In this document: in pieces, positions 35,821 through 44,255 of the stretch
Position numbering within the stretch: the first letter of the stretch is position 1
Layout: each line of letters starts with the position of its first letter
From: Campylobacter sp. MIT 21-1684
GTDB taxonomy: Bacteria > Campylobacterota > Campylobacteria > Campylobacterales > Campylobacteraceae
NCBI RefSeq assembly: GCF_026241315.1
Contig: NZ_JAPHNA010000003.1
Span: 86,568-150,567 of the forward strand
Length of the DNA: 64,000 nucleotides
Direction of reading: 5' to 3'
Position numbers and translations under genes: made by a program
The notes under the pieces: generated by a model
Told to the model about the DNA's origin: nothing
Seen by the model: the letters and a program-made list of their open reading frames with translations, nothing else
The model's database searches: none

Positions 35821-36270
35821 CTATTTATGATACGGGTGATTGCTTTTGATACAAAAAGCACGATAAATCTGCTCCAATAAAAGAATTTTTACAAAATGAT
35901 GTGCTAAGGTCAATTTGCTAAGACTTAATGAAAAATTAAAACTTTGACAAAATTCTTCTCTCAAACCATAAGCTCCGCCTATGAAAAAACGTAGTTCATT
36001 TTTATTTTCGATAAAATCGGCAAATTCTTTACTATCAAAAGCTTTTCCTTTCTCATCTAAAACCACGCAGAAACCTTTTTTGTGTGGCGTAAAAACCTCT
36101 TCATAGCTTTTTTTGGCTGCAAGAGCATTGCGATTTTGTGCATTAGCAATCTTGCGATCAAAAAGATTGTGTTCTTTTAAAGTAGCAAAAAAAGAAATAT
36201 ATTTTCTATATTTTTCAGCCAACGACTCAAATTCTTTGTGTTTTTGTATAGAAAAAATATGAATTTGCAT
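35821..36270 (-). CDS. rlmH: 23S rRNA pseudouridine-1915 N3-methyltransferase
   Basis: SPOUT-fold methyltransferase, 149 residues. The SAM-binding region [12 protein letters not shown] (about 92-103), the [28 protein letters not shown]-terminal knot and YHK end are all typical. Its start overlaps the accD stop by one base. Confidence 0.96.
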   Translation of the reverse strand: MQIHIFSIQKHKEFESLAEKYRKYISFFATLKEHNLFDRKIANAQNRNALAAKKSYEEVFTPHKKGFCVVLDEKGKAFDSKEFADFIENKNELRFFIGGAYGLREEFCQSFNFSLSLSKLTLAHHFVKILLLEQIYRAFCIKSNHPYHK

Positions 36271-37112
36271 TATTTTCCACTGAAAAATTGTAAAGCATCA
36301 CTAAGGTATTTTTTCATTTGAGATCTTTCAACAAGAGCATCTATAAGACCGTGTTCAAGCAAAAATTCGGCTTTTTGAAAACCTTGTGGCAAATCAGAAC
36401 CTATAGTTTGCTTAATCACTCTTGCACCGGCAAAACCAATCAAAGCACCAGGTTCGGCAATGATTAAATCCCCTAACCAAGCAAAAGAAGCTGAAACTCC
36501 ACCCATAGTAGGATCGGTTAAAACACTTATATAAGGGAGTCTTTCTTTACTTAATAGCTTTAAAGCAGCACTTGTTTTGCTCATTTGCATCAAAGAATAA
36601 GTACTTTCTTGCATTCTTGCTCCTCCGCTTGCAGAAACAATAATAAGCGGTGTTTTAGTACTGATAGCCCTTTGTATAGCACGTACTATCTTTTCACCTT
36701 CAACAGAACCAAGCGAACCACCCATAAAAGAAAAGTCAAAAACTACAAGCTGTGTTTTTAGTCCATTTATAGTACATTCACCGCTTGTTATGGCAGATTT
36801 TCTTCCTGTTTTATGTTCAGCTTCACTCAATCTTTTTTTATAAGATTTGCTATCGACAAATTTAAGCGGGTCCGTAGCTTCTAGTTTCATATCAAACTCC
36901 ACAAAAGAATTCTCATCACTAAGCAAGTGAATTCTTTCAACAGAGGAAATCCTCATATGATAAGAACATTTTGGACACACATTCGCATAAGATTCCATTT
37001 CTTTATAATACATCAAAGCGTGGCAATTCTGACATTTCACCCAATGATTTGGCATTTCTTTTGGACTAGGCTGCTTTTTTCGTATCTTTGAAAAAATATC
37101 TGTAAAATTCAT
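36270..37112 (-). CDS. accD: Acetyl-CoA carboxylase carboxyltransferase subunit beta
   Basis: Catalyses the first step of fatty-acid synthesis with AccA; 280 residues. N-terminal zinc ribbon [21 protein letters not shown]2-C (about 28-50), then the carboxyltransferase core [21 protein letters not shown] and [18 protein letters not shown]. The suhB-like gene that I recall between accD and bamA in C. jejuni is absent; only 23 bases separate accD from bamA. Confidence 0.97.
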   Translation of the reverse strand: MNFTDIFSKIRKKQPSPKEMPNHWVKCQNCHALMYYKEMESYANVCPKCSYHMRISSVERIHLLSDENSFVEFDMKLEATDPLKFVDSKSYKKRLSEAEHKTGRKSAITSGECTINGLKTQLVVFDFSFMGGSLGSVEGEKIVRAIQRAISTKTPLIIVSASGGARMQESTYSLMQMSKTSAALKLLSKERLPYISVLTDPTMGGVSASFAWLGDLIIAEPGALIGFAGARVIKQTIGSDLPQGFQKAEFLLEHGLIDALVERSQMKKYLSDALQFFSGK

Positions 37113-37135
37113 CTTCGTATCTTTGAAAAATTGTT

Positions 37136-39361
37136 TTAAAAACGTGTCCCAAGAGTAAATTCAAAAACATTGGTATCATCATTTTTTTTCTCATTAAGCG
37201 GTTTAGCAAAAACTAATTGCAAAGGTCCTATCGGAGTAATCCATTCTATACCAAGTCCTGTACTCATTCTTTGAATTTCGTCTATTTTTTTTTGCCCTAT
37301 ACTACCATAATCAAAAAAAACAGCACCTCGAAGTTTAATCCTGTCAATAAGTGGAAAACTTAGCTCCACAGAATTCGCAAATGCTATTGTTCCACCAATT
37401 TCATCTCCATATATATTTTTTGGGCTTACAGTACGATTTTCAAAACCTCGAATTGAACGAATCCCGCCCAAATAAATCCTCTCATTAATAGGGATATAAC
37501 CTGTATCCCACACTTTATAGAAACTTGCTTTATAGCGATAAATTAAATCCCAACCTATATAATCCTCTAAACCTTGATAAAAATTAAATCTTGAGCTTGA
37601 AGAGAGGAATTTCTCATCGCCACCAAGTCCTGCAATTTCAATTCCTGTAGAAGCAATAATTCCAGAACGAGGCAAGTAATAATCATCTGTATTATTAAAA
37701 CTTATTGTAGGCGTGATTGAACTCTTAAGACTTTCCCCTAAGATATAGCCTGTTCTTAAAAGAGTTGGACTAAGTTTGTAAATCTTACTTTGTTCTAAAT
37801 TATAAGTAAGACTTGCGCTAAAATACCGTGCAAATTGACGCCCTAAAGTAATATCAAAACCATAATTTTTTTCTGAATAATTATCCCATTCATAGTCACT
37901 TGAATAGAGTGTACCTCCGAGGCTGTATTTGGAATCTAAAACGCGAGGATTCACAAGACTGATCCTCCCTGAAAGCGTTTGCTGACTCCTATCAACATTG
38001 ATAGAACTTCGGATACCTGAACCAAAAATGTTGCTATCTGTTAAAGAGGCATTCAAAAGCAAGCCATCGCTTGAACCATATCCAATTCCTCCAGAGATAG
38101 TCCCCGTAGAAGCTTCTTTAAGCTCAACAATCAAATCTATGTGCGTATCATCAACCTTTTCTTCCTTGATATTTACCTCATCAAAATAAGAAGTTCTCCT
38201 TAGAGCATTTTTTGATTCTATGAGATTGCTACGATTATAAAGATTGCCTTCTGTGATAAAAAGCTCACGACGCACTACTCTATCGACAGTACGAGAATTC
38301 CCTGAAATAATAATATTTCTTATATAGACTTTTTCATTTGGAATAACTTTAAAATCAACATTTGCTTCTTGTGTTTGGTCATTTTTTTCAATATCCGGAA
38401 AAACTTGCACAAAGGCATAGCCCAAATCAACACTTTGAATTTCTATCAAAGCAACATCTTTTCTTATGTCTTCTATATTTATCGTTTTGCCAATTTTAGA
38501 ACGCAATTTTTTAAGAGTTTTTGCATTTTCTTCATCACTAAAAAGAGGATTTTCTAAACTGATATTTTTGATTTTGTAAGGTTTTCCTTCTTGGATAAAA
38601 TAAGTCAAATGAGCATTATAGCTGTCAGTATAAGTTTTAAGATATGGTGGAGAAACTCGTACATCTAAATAACCTTTTTTCATATATTCATCTGCAATTC
38701 TTGAGCTGTCATTACTAAGTTCAAAAATTTTCAATTTTCCATCATTTCTTCCCCATAGCCACCCCATAAACTCTCTCTCTTTATTACTTAGTACAGGTTC
38801 TACTTTGGAGTATGAAAGTTTTGTGTTTCCACTAAAATATACTTTATCAATGACAATATTCTCTCCACGATTAACTATAAATTCAAGCTCCAAACCTTCA
38901 GTGTTTTCAAGAGTTTTTTTCTTTACTTCTACCACAGTGTCAAAATAGCTTCTTGCTTCATAGTATGCCTTAATTCTTTCACTCGCTTCTTTAATACTTG
39001 CCTCACTAAATAAAGCCCCTTTTTTAATCCCTATAATACTTTCGATTTGCTTTCTATCGTTTGAAGCAATACCTGTTATGGTAATCTTAACAATACTTGG
39101 TTTTTCAGTTATGATAAAATGGAGAACACCATTATTTTCTTCCACCGAGATATTTTCAAAATAATTCTGTTTATAAAGTTCAATAAGAGCAGTATTAACT
39201 TTAGCAGAACTAATTTCTTCTCCAATCTTAAGCCCTGTGAGATTTACAGCGCTTGTTGTTGAAAGTTGTTTTAATCCACTAAATTGAATTTCTTTAAGAG
39301 GTATTGCACTAGCACCAATAGCAAAAAAAGTACAAATACTAACAATCTTTCTCATCTTCAT
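37136..39361 (-). CDS. bamA: Outer membrane protein assembly factor BamA
   Basis: Essential beta-barrel insertase, 741 residues. Signal peptide (about 1-18), five POTRA domains (about 20-340; TITGIASNDRKQIESIIGIKKG and FSGNTKLSYSKVEPVLS are two of the conserved strands), and a C-terminal 16-strand barrel. The loop-6 motif appears as GGIRSIRGFENRTVSP (VRGF type, about 638-653), and the C-terminus ends FEFTLGTRF with the aromatic insertion signal. Confidence 0.96.
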   Translation of the reverse strand: MKMRKIVSICTFFAIGASAIPLKEIQFSGLKQLSTTSAVNLTGLKIGEEISSAKVNTALIELYKQNYFENISVEENNGVLHFIITEKPSIVKITITGIASNDRKQIESIIGIKKGALFSEASIKEASERIKAYYEARSYFDTVVEVKKKTLENTEGLELEFIVNRGENIVIDKVYFSGNTKLSYSKVEPVLSNKEREFMGWLWGRNDGKLKIFELSNDSSRIADEYMKKGYLDVRVSPPYLKTYTDSYNAHLTYFIQEGKPYKIKNISLENPLFSDEENAKTLKKLRSKIGKTINIEDIRKDVALIEIQSVDLGYAFVQVFPDIEKNDQTQEANVDFKVIPNEKVYIRNIIISGNSRTVDRVVRRELFITEGNLYNRSNLIESKNALRRTSYFDEVNIKEEKVDDTHIDLIVELKEASTGTISGGIGYGSSDGLLLNASLTDSNIFGSGIRSSINVDRSQQTLSGRISLVNPRVLDSKYSLGGTLYSSDYEWDNYSEKNYGFDITLGRQFARYFSASLTYNLEQSKIYKLSPTLLRTGYILGESLKSSITPTISFNNTDDYYLPRSGIIASTGIEIAGLGGDEKFLSSSSRFNFYQGLEDYIGWDLIYRYKASFYKVWDTGYIPINERIYLGGIRSIRGFENRTVSPKNIYGDEIGGTIAFANSVELSFPLIDRIKLRGAVFFDYGSIGQKKIDEIQRMSTGLGIEWITPIGPLQLVFAKPLNEKKNDDTNVFEFTLGTRF

Positions 39362-39391
39362 ATTTACCTAAAATTTTTATTAAAAAGGCTG

Positions 39392-39397
39392 TATAAT
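39392..39397 (+). promoter_or_regulatory. Candidate -10 box for tyrA; overlaps divergent bamA promoter region
   Basis: TATAAT in the 75-base gap between bamA and tyrA, 40 bases before the tyrA start. On the opposite strand the same A/T stretch (TATTATAC) may serve bamA. Confidence 0.5.
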
Positions 39398-39436
39398 AAC
39401 ACAAAAAATTTAATCGAAATTGAAAGGCAAATTTTT

Positions 39437-40264
39437 ATGAAAATAGCGATTATAGGGCTTGGACTTATGGGAGGTTCTTTGGGACTAGCTTTAAAAGAAA
39501 ATAAACTTATTTCTGGGGTATATGGAATGGATTTAAACAAAGAGAATGAAAAAGAAGCTCTGCGTTTAGGACTGATACACGAGTGTATTGCTTTTAAAGA
39601 TCTTAATTTTTGCGATATGATTTTTTTAGCCACACCTGTGGATGCCATCGTAACACTTTTACAAAACCTTCAAAATATCCCAAATCATATTACTCTTATA
39701 GAACTTGGAAGCACAAAAAGAAAAATTATAGAAAATCTGCCTAGCAATTTGCAACAACAGACTCTTTTTGCCCATCCTATGACAGGAACAGAAAATAGTG
39801 GTCCTAAAGCAGCTTTTAAAGAATTGTATCAAAATGCGGTTTGCATACTTTGTGATAGTGAAACTGCTGATGATATTCACCAAAAAAGAGCTGTTGAAAT
39901 TTTTTCACATTTAGGAATGAAAATTGTCTTTATGGACAGTTTTGCACACGACCATCATACAGCTATTATTTCGCATTTACCTCACGTTATTAGCTTTTCC
40001 TTGGCAAATTATGTAATGAAAGAAGAAGATAAACGCAATATCACTCATCTTGGCGGTCCTTCATTTAAAGGAATGTGCAGAATAGCTAAATCAAGCCCTT
40101 TAATGTGGAGTAGTATTTTCGAACAAAATAGAGACAATCTGCTACATTCTATTGAATCTTTTCAAAAAGAACTTGAGTATTGCAAAAAAATGATAAAAGA
40201 AAATAAAAAAAATGAATTACAAATTTGGATGAGTAAGGCAAACACACTTCGAGAAATTCTTTAA
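39437..40264 (+). CDS. tyrA: Prephenate dehydrogenase
   Basis: Tyrosine biosynthesis, converting prephenate to 4-hydroxyphenylpyruvate; 275 residues. The dinucleotide-binding motif GLGLMGGSLGLAL is at residues 6-18, and the catalytic His is in FAHPMTGTENSGP (about 113). I placed the start at 39437 (MKIAIIGLG, AAAGG upstream). The frame extends to 39284 but that part overlaps bamA. Confidence 0.95.
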   Translation: MKIAIIGLGLMGGSLGLALKENKLISGVYGMDLNKENEKEALRLGLIHECIAFKDLNFCDMIFLATPVDAIVTLLQNLQNIPNHITLIELGSTKRKIIENLPSNLQQQTLFAHPMTGTENSGPKAAFKELYQNAVCILCDSETADDIHQKRAVEIFSHLGMKIVFMDSFAHDHHTAIISHLPHVISFSLANYVMKEEDKRNITHLGGPSFKGMCRIAKSSPLMWSSIFEQNRDNLLHSIESFQKELEYCKKMIKENKKNELQIWMSKANTLREIL

Positions 40265-40335
40265 AAATTTACTTTTTATTCATTAATTTGCAGTAGCATT
40301 TTTAGCAAAATCTTGCAAGGAAAAACTGTGTTTTC

Positions 40336-40351
40336 AAAAAAAAAAAAAAAA
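40336..40351 (+). repeat. 16-base poly-A tract at the 5' end of the M23 peptidase gene
   Basis: Sixteen consecutive A residues between a GTG at 40328 (with AAGGA 8 bases upstream) and the ATG at 40381. With 17 (or 14) A's the GTG frame would run into the peptidase as MFSKKKKKTDSP and onward. With 16 it goes out of frame and stops at 40382-40384. Confidence 0.8.
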
Positions 40352-40380
40352 CGGATTCTCCTATTTTTAGACAAAAAGCT

Positions 40381-41754
40381 ATGATAAAAAATAAATTGTT
40401 TCGTTTCTTTATTTTTCTTATTGTCTTAGTATTACTTTCAGTTTTTCTCAATTCTCAATTTGCTTTCTTTAAAAGAACTGCTCCGCAAATTCTTGTCTCT
40501 GACACAATTTATACCAATTTAAAAACACCTCTTATTGTTAGGGTTAAAGATAATTCCTCGCCCATTAAAAATGTTAAAATAACCTTAAGAAAAGACAATG
40601 ATAACACCTCAATTGTACTTGCTGATGAAAAGAATATCGATAAAACAGACATTAATCTACAAATTACTTTGCCAAAACTCGCATATCAAGAAAAAACAAA
40701 ATTCTATATCCTAGATATTCAAGCAAACAATTCAAACCTTTTTAATTTTTTAATGCCAAATACAGCTAAAAAACAGATGGTAGTTGTCATTGATGAAGTC
40801 TCTCCAGCTGTAAAAATTCTTAGCTCCTCGTATCAAATTGAAAAAGGCGGTGCTGCAAGCGTTGTTTTCCAAGCAAACGATGAGAATTTAGATAAGGTTT
40901 TCATACAAACTAATACAGGAAAAATTTTTAAAGTTCAGCCTTTTATTAAAGAGGGATATTACGCCGCTTTAGTTGCTTGGAATGTTAAAGATGAAAATTT
41001 TAATGCTTCTATTATAGCACAAGATAAGGCTGGTAATATTTCAAAACAAGCCTTAAAATATTTTCTTTTAAATCGCAATTATCGTGTTTCTACGATCAAT
41101 CTTACCGATACTTTTTTAAATGGCAAAATAAAAACATTAAGCAAACAGTATGATCAAAATGACAGCAATTTTACACATTTTGAAAATTTTAAATTTGTCA
41201 ATGAAACCTTAAGACTTGCTAATGAAGAACTTATTTATAAAATCACCTCTCAAATAGATGAAGAGAAAATAGAAAATTTCGATTTAAACCTTTTCCTACC
41301 TCTTAAAAACTCCCAAAAAGTAGCCGATTTTGCTGATCATAGATTCTATTCGTATAATGGACAAGCGGTAAGCAGTTCTTATCATATGGGCATTGATTTA
41401 GCAAGCACAGCAAAAGCTCCTATCATTAGCAATAATAAAGCTAAAGTTGTATTTGCAGAAGAAAATGGAATTTATGGTTTAAGTGCTATACTCTATCACG
41501 GCTTTGGCATTTATACTCTTTATTCACACTGTTCATCTTTGAATGTAAGTCAAGGCGATAAAATAGAAGCACAAAGTGTGATAGCAAAAACAGGAGTAAG
41601 CGGTCTTGCTTTAGGCGATCATTTACATTTTGGTGTTTTAATACAAGGTATAGAAACAAGGCCTGAACAATGGCAAGACAGAAAATGGATAGAAAATTCA
41701 ATTACAAAAGTTCTGGATAAAGGCAAAAAAATTATTTTAAATGAGGATAAATGA
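40381..41754 (+). CDS. M23-family peptidoglycan endopeptidase (Cj0131-like)
   Basis: Probable periplasmic DD-endopeptidase shaping the cell wall. 457 residues from ATG 40381, with a membrane anchor at about residues 6-23. The C-terminal LytM/M23 domain has SYHMGIDLAS (His and Asp zinc ligands, about 336-345) and GDHLHFGVL (HxH, about 421-429). The start is doubtful. This ATG has no ribosome-binding site, while GTG at 40328 does but is out of frame by one base because of the A16 tract; an 18-codon Lys-rich N-terminal extension would be natural. Slippage on the A-tract may control expression. Confidence 0.85.
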   Translation: MIKNKLFRFFIFLIVLVLLSVFLNSQFAFFKRTAPQILVSDTIYTNLKTPLIVRVKDNSSPIKNVKITLRKDNDNTSIVLADEKNIDKTDINLQITLPKLAYQEKTKFYILDIQANNSNLFNFLMPNTAKKQMVVVIDEVSPAVKILSSSYQIEKGGAASVVFQANDENLDKVFIQTNTGKIFKVQPFIKEGYYAALVAWNVKDENFNASIIAQDKAGNISKQALKYFLLNRNYRVSTINLTDTFLNGKIKTLSKQYDQNDSNFTHFENFKFVNETLRLANEELIYKITSQIDEEKIENFDLNLFLPLKNSQKVADFADHRFYSYNGQAVSSSYHMGIDLASTAKAPIISNNKAKVVFAEENGIYGLSAILYHGFGIYTLYSHCSSLNVSQGDKIEAQSVIAKTGVSGLALGDHLHFGVLIQGIETRPEQWQDRKWIENSITKVLDKGKKIILNEDK

Positions 41755-42635
41755 AACAAACAACTATAGCAAAACCTGTTAAGGGTGTAGGAATAGGACT
41801 GCATAAAGGCGAACCTATAGAAATAACTTTAGAACCACTAGAAGCAAACAGCGGTATAGTTTTTTTTAGAAGCGACCTCAATCTAAGCTATAAAGCTGAA
41901 CCTTGCAATGTTATTAATACAAAAATGGCAACTGTTATTGGAGACAATAAAGCTTATATCTCTACTATAGAACATTTAATGAGTGCTATTAATGCGTATG
42001 GAATTGATAATATTCGCATTGTATTAAATGCAAATGAAGCACCTGTAATGGATGGCAGTAGTATTAGTTTTTGTATGATGCTTGATGAAGCTGGAATAAT
42101 GGAACTTGAAGCAGCAAAAAAAATTATGGTAATTACAAAAGCTGTAGAAGTAAGAGATGGACAGAAATTTGTCCGCTTAAACCCAAGTAAAGAGCCAAAA
42201 ATTAACTATACAATAAAATTTGACAATCCTATCATAGGGACTCAAAACTATTGTTTTGAATTTAGCAAAAAAAATTATATTGAAAACATAGCTCGTGCTA
42301 GGACTTTTGGTTTTTTAAAAGATGTGCAAGCTTTAAGAGCGATGAATTTAGGACTTGGTGGAAGTCTTGAAAACACAGTTGTTGTTGATGATAACCGTAT
42401 ATTAAATCCGGAAGGTTTGCGATTTAAAGATGAATTTGTGCGTCATAAAATTTTAGATGCTATAGGAGATTTAACCTTATTGGGATACCGAATTTATGGA
42501 GATTATATCTCTTACGCTGGAAGCCATCATCTTAATCATTTGCTTACAAAAGAAGTATTAAAAAATACAGATTCTTATGAAGTATTAAGTTTAGATAAAA
42601 GTTACCATACAGATTATACAAAGGTTTTTGCATAA
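41751..42635 (+). CDS. lpxC: UDP-3-O-acyl-N-acetylglucosamine deacetylase
   Basis: Committed zinc enzyme of lipid A synthesis, 294 residues. Metal and catalytic landmarks: IEHLMSAINAYGIDN (His), EAPVMDGSSISF, ARTFGFLKD, and FVRHKILDAIGDLTLLG with His and Asp ligands (about 228-243). Overlaps the upstream peptidase by 4 bases. Confidence 0.97.
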   Translation: MKQTTIAKPVKGVGIGLHKGEPIEITLEPLEANSGIVFFRSDLNLSYKAEPCNVINTKMATVIGDNKAYISTIEHLMSAINAYGIDNIRIVLNANEAPVMDGSSISFCMMLDEAGIMELEAAKKIMVITKAVEVRDGQKFVRLNPSKEPKINYTIKFDNPIIGTQNYCFEFSKKNYIENIARARTFGFLKDVQALRAMNLGLGGSLENTVVVDDNRILNPEGLRFKDEFVRHKILDAIGDLTLLGYRIYGDYISYAGSHHLNHLLTKEVLKNTDSYEVLSLDKSYHTDYTKVFA

Positions 42636-43075
42636 AAACTTCTCTTTTACTCAATGCTCTTTCCAAGCCTTTAATGCTTGGAATTTACAACGATAACTTC
42701 CTAGTGCAAAGCTATGAAAGTGAGGAAAAAGCGAGTGAGTATATCCCAAAAATCTTGCAAATCTTATTATGCAAATACCAACTCGATGAATTGCTTTATG
42801 CTAATGGTCCGGGGTCATATATGGGGATTAAAATCTCTTATGTAAGTCTTAGTACCCTAAGTATAGTAAAAAAAATCCCTTTATTTGCAATTAGTGCTTT
42901 TGACTTAAATAATAATAGCCCAATTTGCGCAAATAAAAACTTCTGTTTTGTACAAAAAAACGACACAATCATCATCGAAAAAAATATACCCGGAAAGTTC
43001 TTTTTACCTACAAATTTAAGCAAAATTAATAAAAAAAATGATAACCTGCCTTTTTATTTTTTACCCTCCGTTTAA
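42632..43075 (+). CDS. TsaB-like protein, apparent ATA start codon
   Basis: Probable partner of the t6A tRNA-modification enzyme TsaD, 147 residues from ATA 42632. The N-terminal strand of the fold is encoded upstream of the first ATG (42674): KTSLLLNALSKPLMLGIYND. The only codon that can begin it cleanly is ATA, whose last base overlaps the lpxC stop (ATAA) and which has AAGG 8 bases upstream. The conserved YANGPGSYMGIKISYVSLST (TsaB GPGS/TG-type motif) is at about 56-75. Shorter than enterobacterial TsaB, as in C. jejuni Cj0133. The start is inference. Confidence 0.72.
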   Translation: MKTSLLLNALSKPLMLGIYNDNFLVQSYESEEKASEYIPKILQILLCKYQLDELLYANGPGSYMGIKISYVSLSTLSIVKKIPLFAISAFDLNNNSPICANKNFCFVQKNDTIIIEKNIPGKFFLPTNLSKINKKNDNLPFYFLPSV

Positions 43076-43095
43076 AGCTTATTTTAGGAAAAATT

Positions 43096-43974
43096 TTGAA
43101 GATTGCAGTGCCAGCTACTAGTGCAAATTTGGGACCGGGTTTTGATTGTTTAGGGCTTAGTTTAAAACTTTTTAATTATACCTCCATAGAAAAATCAAAA
43201 CTCTTTAGCATTAAAATCAGTGGCGAGGGAAGTGATAATATCTACCTTAAAAAAAACAATATTTTTATCAATATATTTAACCAAATGTATCAAAGACTTA
43301 GTGGAAAGAAAGACGATTTTCGTTTTGTTTTTGAAAATAACATTCCCCTATCTCGCGGACTTGGAAGTTCTTCTGCTGTAGTTGTAGGTGCAATAGCTAG
43401 TGCATATCAAATGAGTGGTTTTCAAGTAAAAAAAGAGCAAATTCTTAATGAAGCCTTGAATTATGAATCCCATCCTGATAATATAGCTCCTGCTATACTC
43501 GGTGGTTTCGTTTGTTCTGTTGTAGAAACAAACAAAGTATATAGCATTAAAAAATCTTTAGCGCAGAATTTATGTGCTGTAATAGTCATCCCAAATACAA
43601 CAATAAGCACAGAACAAAGTCGTGCTGCTTTAAAAGCAAATTTCACTCTTAAAGAATGTGTTTTTAGTTTGGCTCATAGCTCCTTTCTTACAGCGTGTCT
43701 CTTAGAACAAAAATATGAATTTTTACATATAGCAAGTAAAGATATTTTACACCAAATGCAAAGAATGAAAAATCTTCCAGAACTCTTTGAAGTACAAAAA
43801 TGTGCTCTTAAAAACAAAGCTTTAATGAGTACACTTTCAGGCTCAGGTTCTAGTTTTTTTAATCTTGTTTTTAGAGATGATGCACAATTTCTAGCTAATT
43901 CCTTAATTCAAAGATTTCAAAACTTTAAAGTATTATGTTTAGAGCTTGATGATGGAGGCTTTAAAATTTGCTAG
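43096..43974 (+). CDS. thrB: Homoserine kinase
   Basis: Threonine pathway GHMP kinase, 292 residues, beginning with TTG. The ATP-binding loop PLSRGLGSSSAVVVGAIA is at about residues 86-103, and the N-terminal PATSANLGPGFDCLG substrate motif and C-terminal STLSGSGSSFFNL are present. Its substrate is made by the hom product encoded at about 52-53 kb. Confidence 0.96.
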   Translation: MKIAVPATSANLGPGFDCLGLSLKLFNYTSIEKSKLFSIKISGEGSDNIYLKKNNIFINIFNQMYQRLSGKKDDFRFVFENNIPLSRGLGSSSAVVVGAIASAYQMSGFQVKKEQILNEALNYESHPDNIAPAILGGFVCSVVETNKVYSIKKSLAQNLCAVIVIPNTTISTEQSRAALKANFTLKECVFSLAHSSFLTACLLEQKYEFLHIASKDILHQMQRMKNLPELFEVQKCALKNKALMSTLSGSGSSFFNLVFRDDAQFLANSLIQRFQNFKVLCLELDDGGFKIC

Positions 43975-44255
43975 AAAATACAAAAAAGAGTATAATTGTA
44001 CAAAAGCATATACCTATTAGAAAATGCATTCTATGTAAAAATCATTTTCCTCAAAAAATTTTGCACAGATTTCAAATTCACAATGACAAACTTTGCCATA
44101 ATTTAGGCTTTGGTCGCAGTATTTACCTGTGTGAGTTATGTATAAAAAGCGAGGAAAAAATTTTACAAAAAGCATTTTTAAAAGTGAGCAAAAAGAAACA
44201 TTTTCAAATCACACAACAGGAACTAAAGGAGATATTTTTCAATGGCAAAGATTAG
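43968..44255 (+). CDS. ylxR: YlxR/RnpM-family RNA-binding protein
   Basis: A 95-residue basic protein of the DUF448 family, commonly encoded before infB. The fold signature [18 protein letters not shown] with two Cys (C-x2-C, about 20-23) and [12 protein letters not shown] (second C-x2-C) is clear. In Gram-positives the homologue modulates RNase P; the role here is unknown. TTG start overlaps thrB; the stop overlaps infB by 14 bases. Confidence 0.87.
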   Translation: MLENTKKSIIVQKHIPIRKCILCKNHFPQKILHRFQIHNDKLCHNLGFGRSIYLCELCIKSEEKILQKAFLKVSKKKHFQITQQELKEIFFNGKD

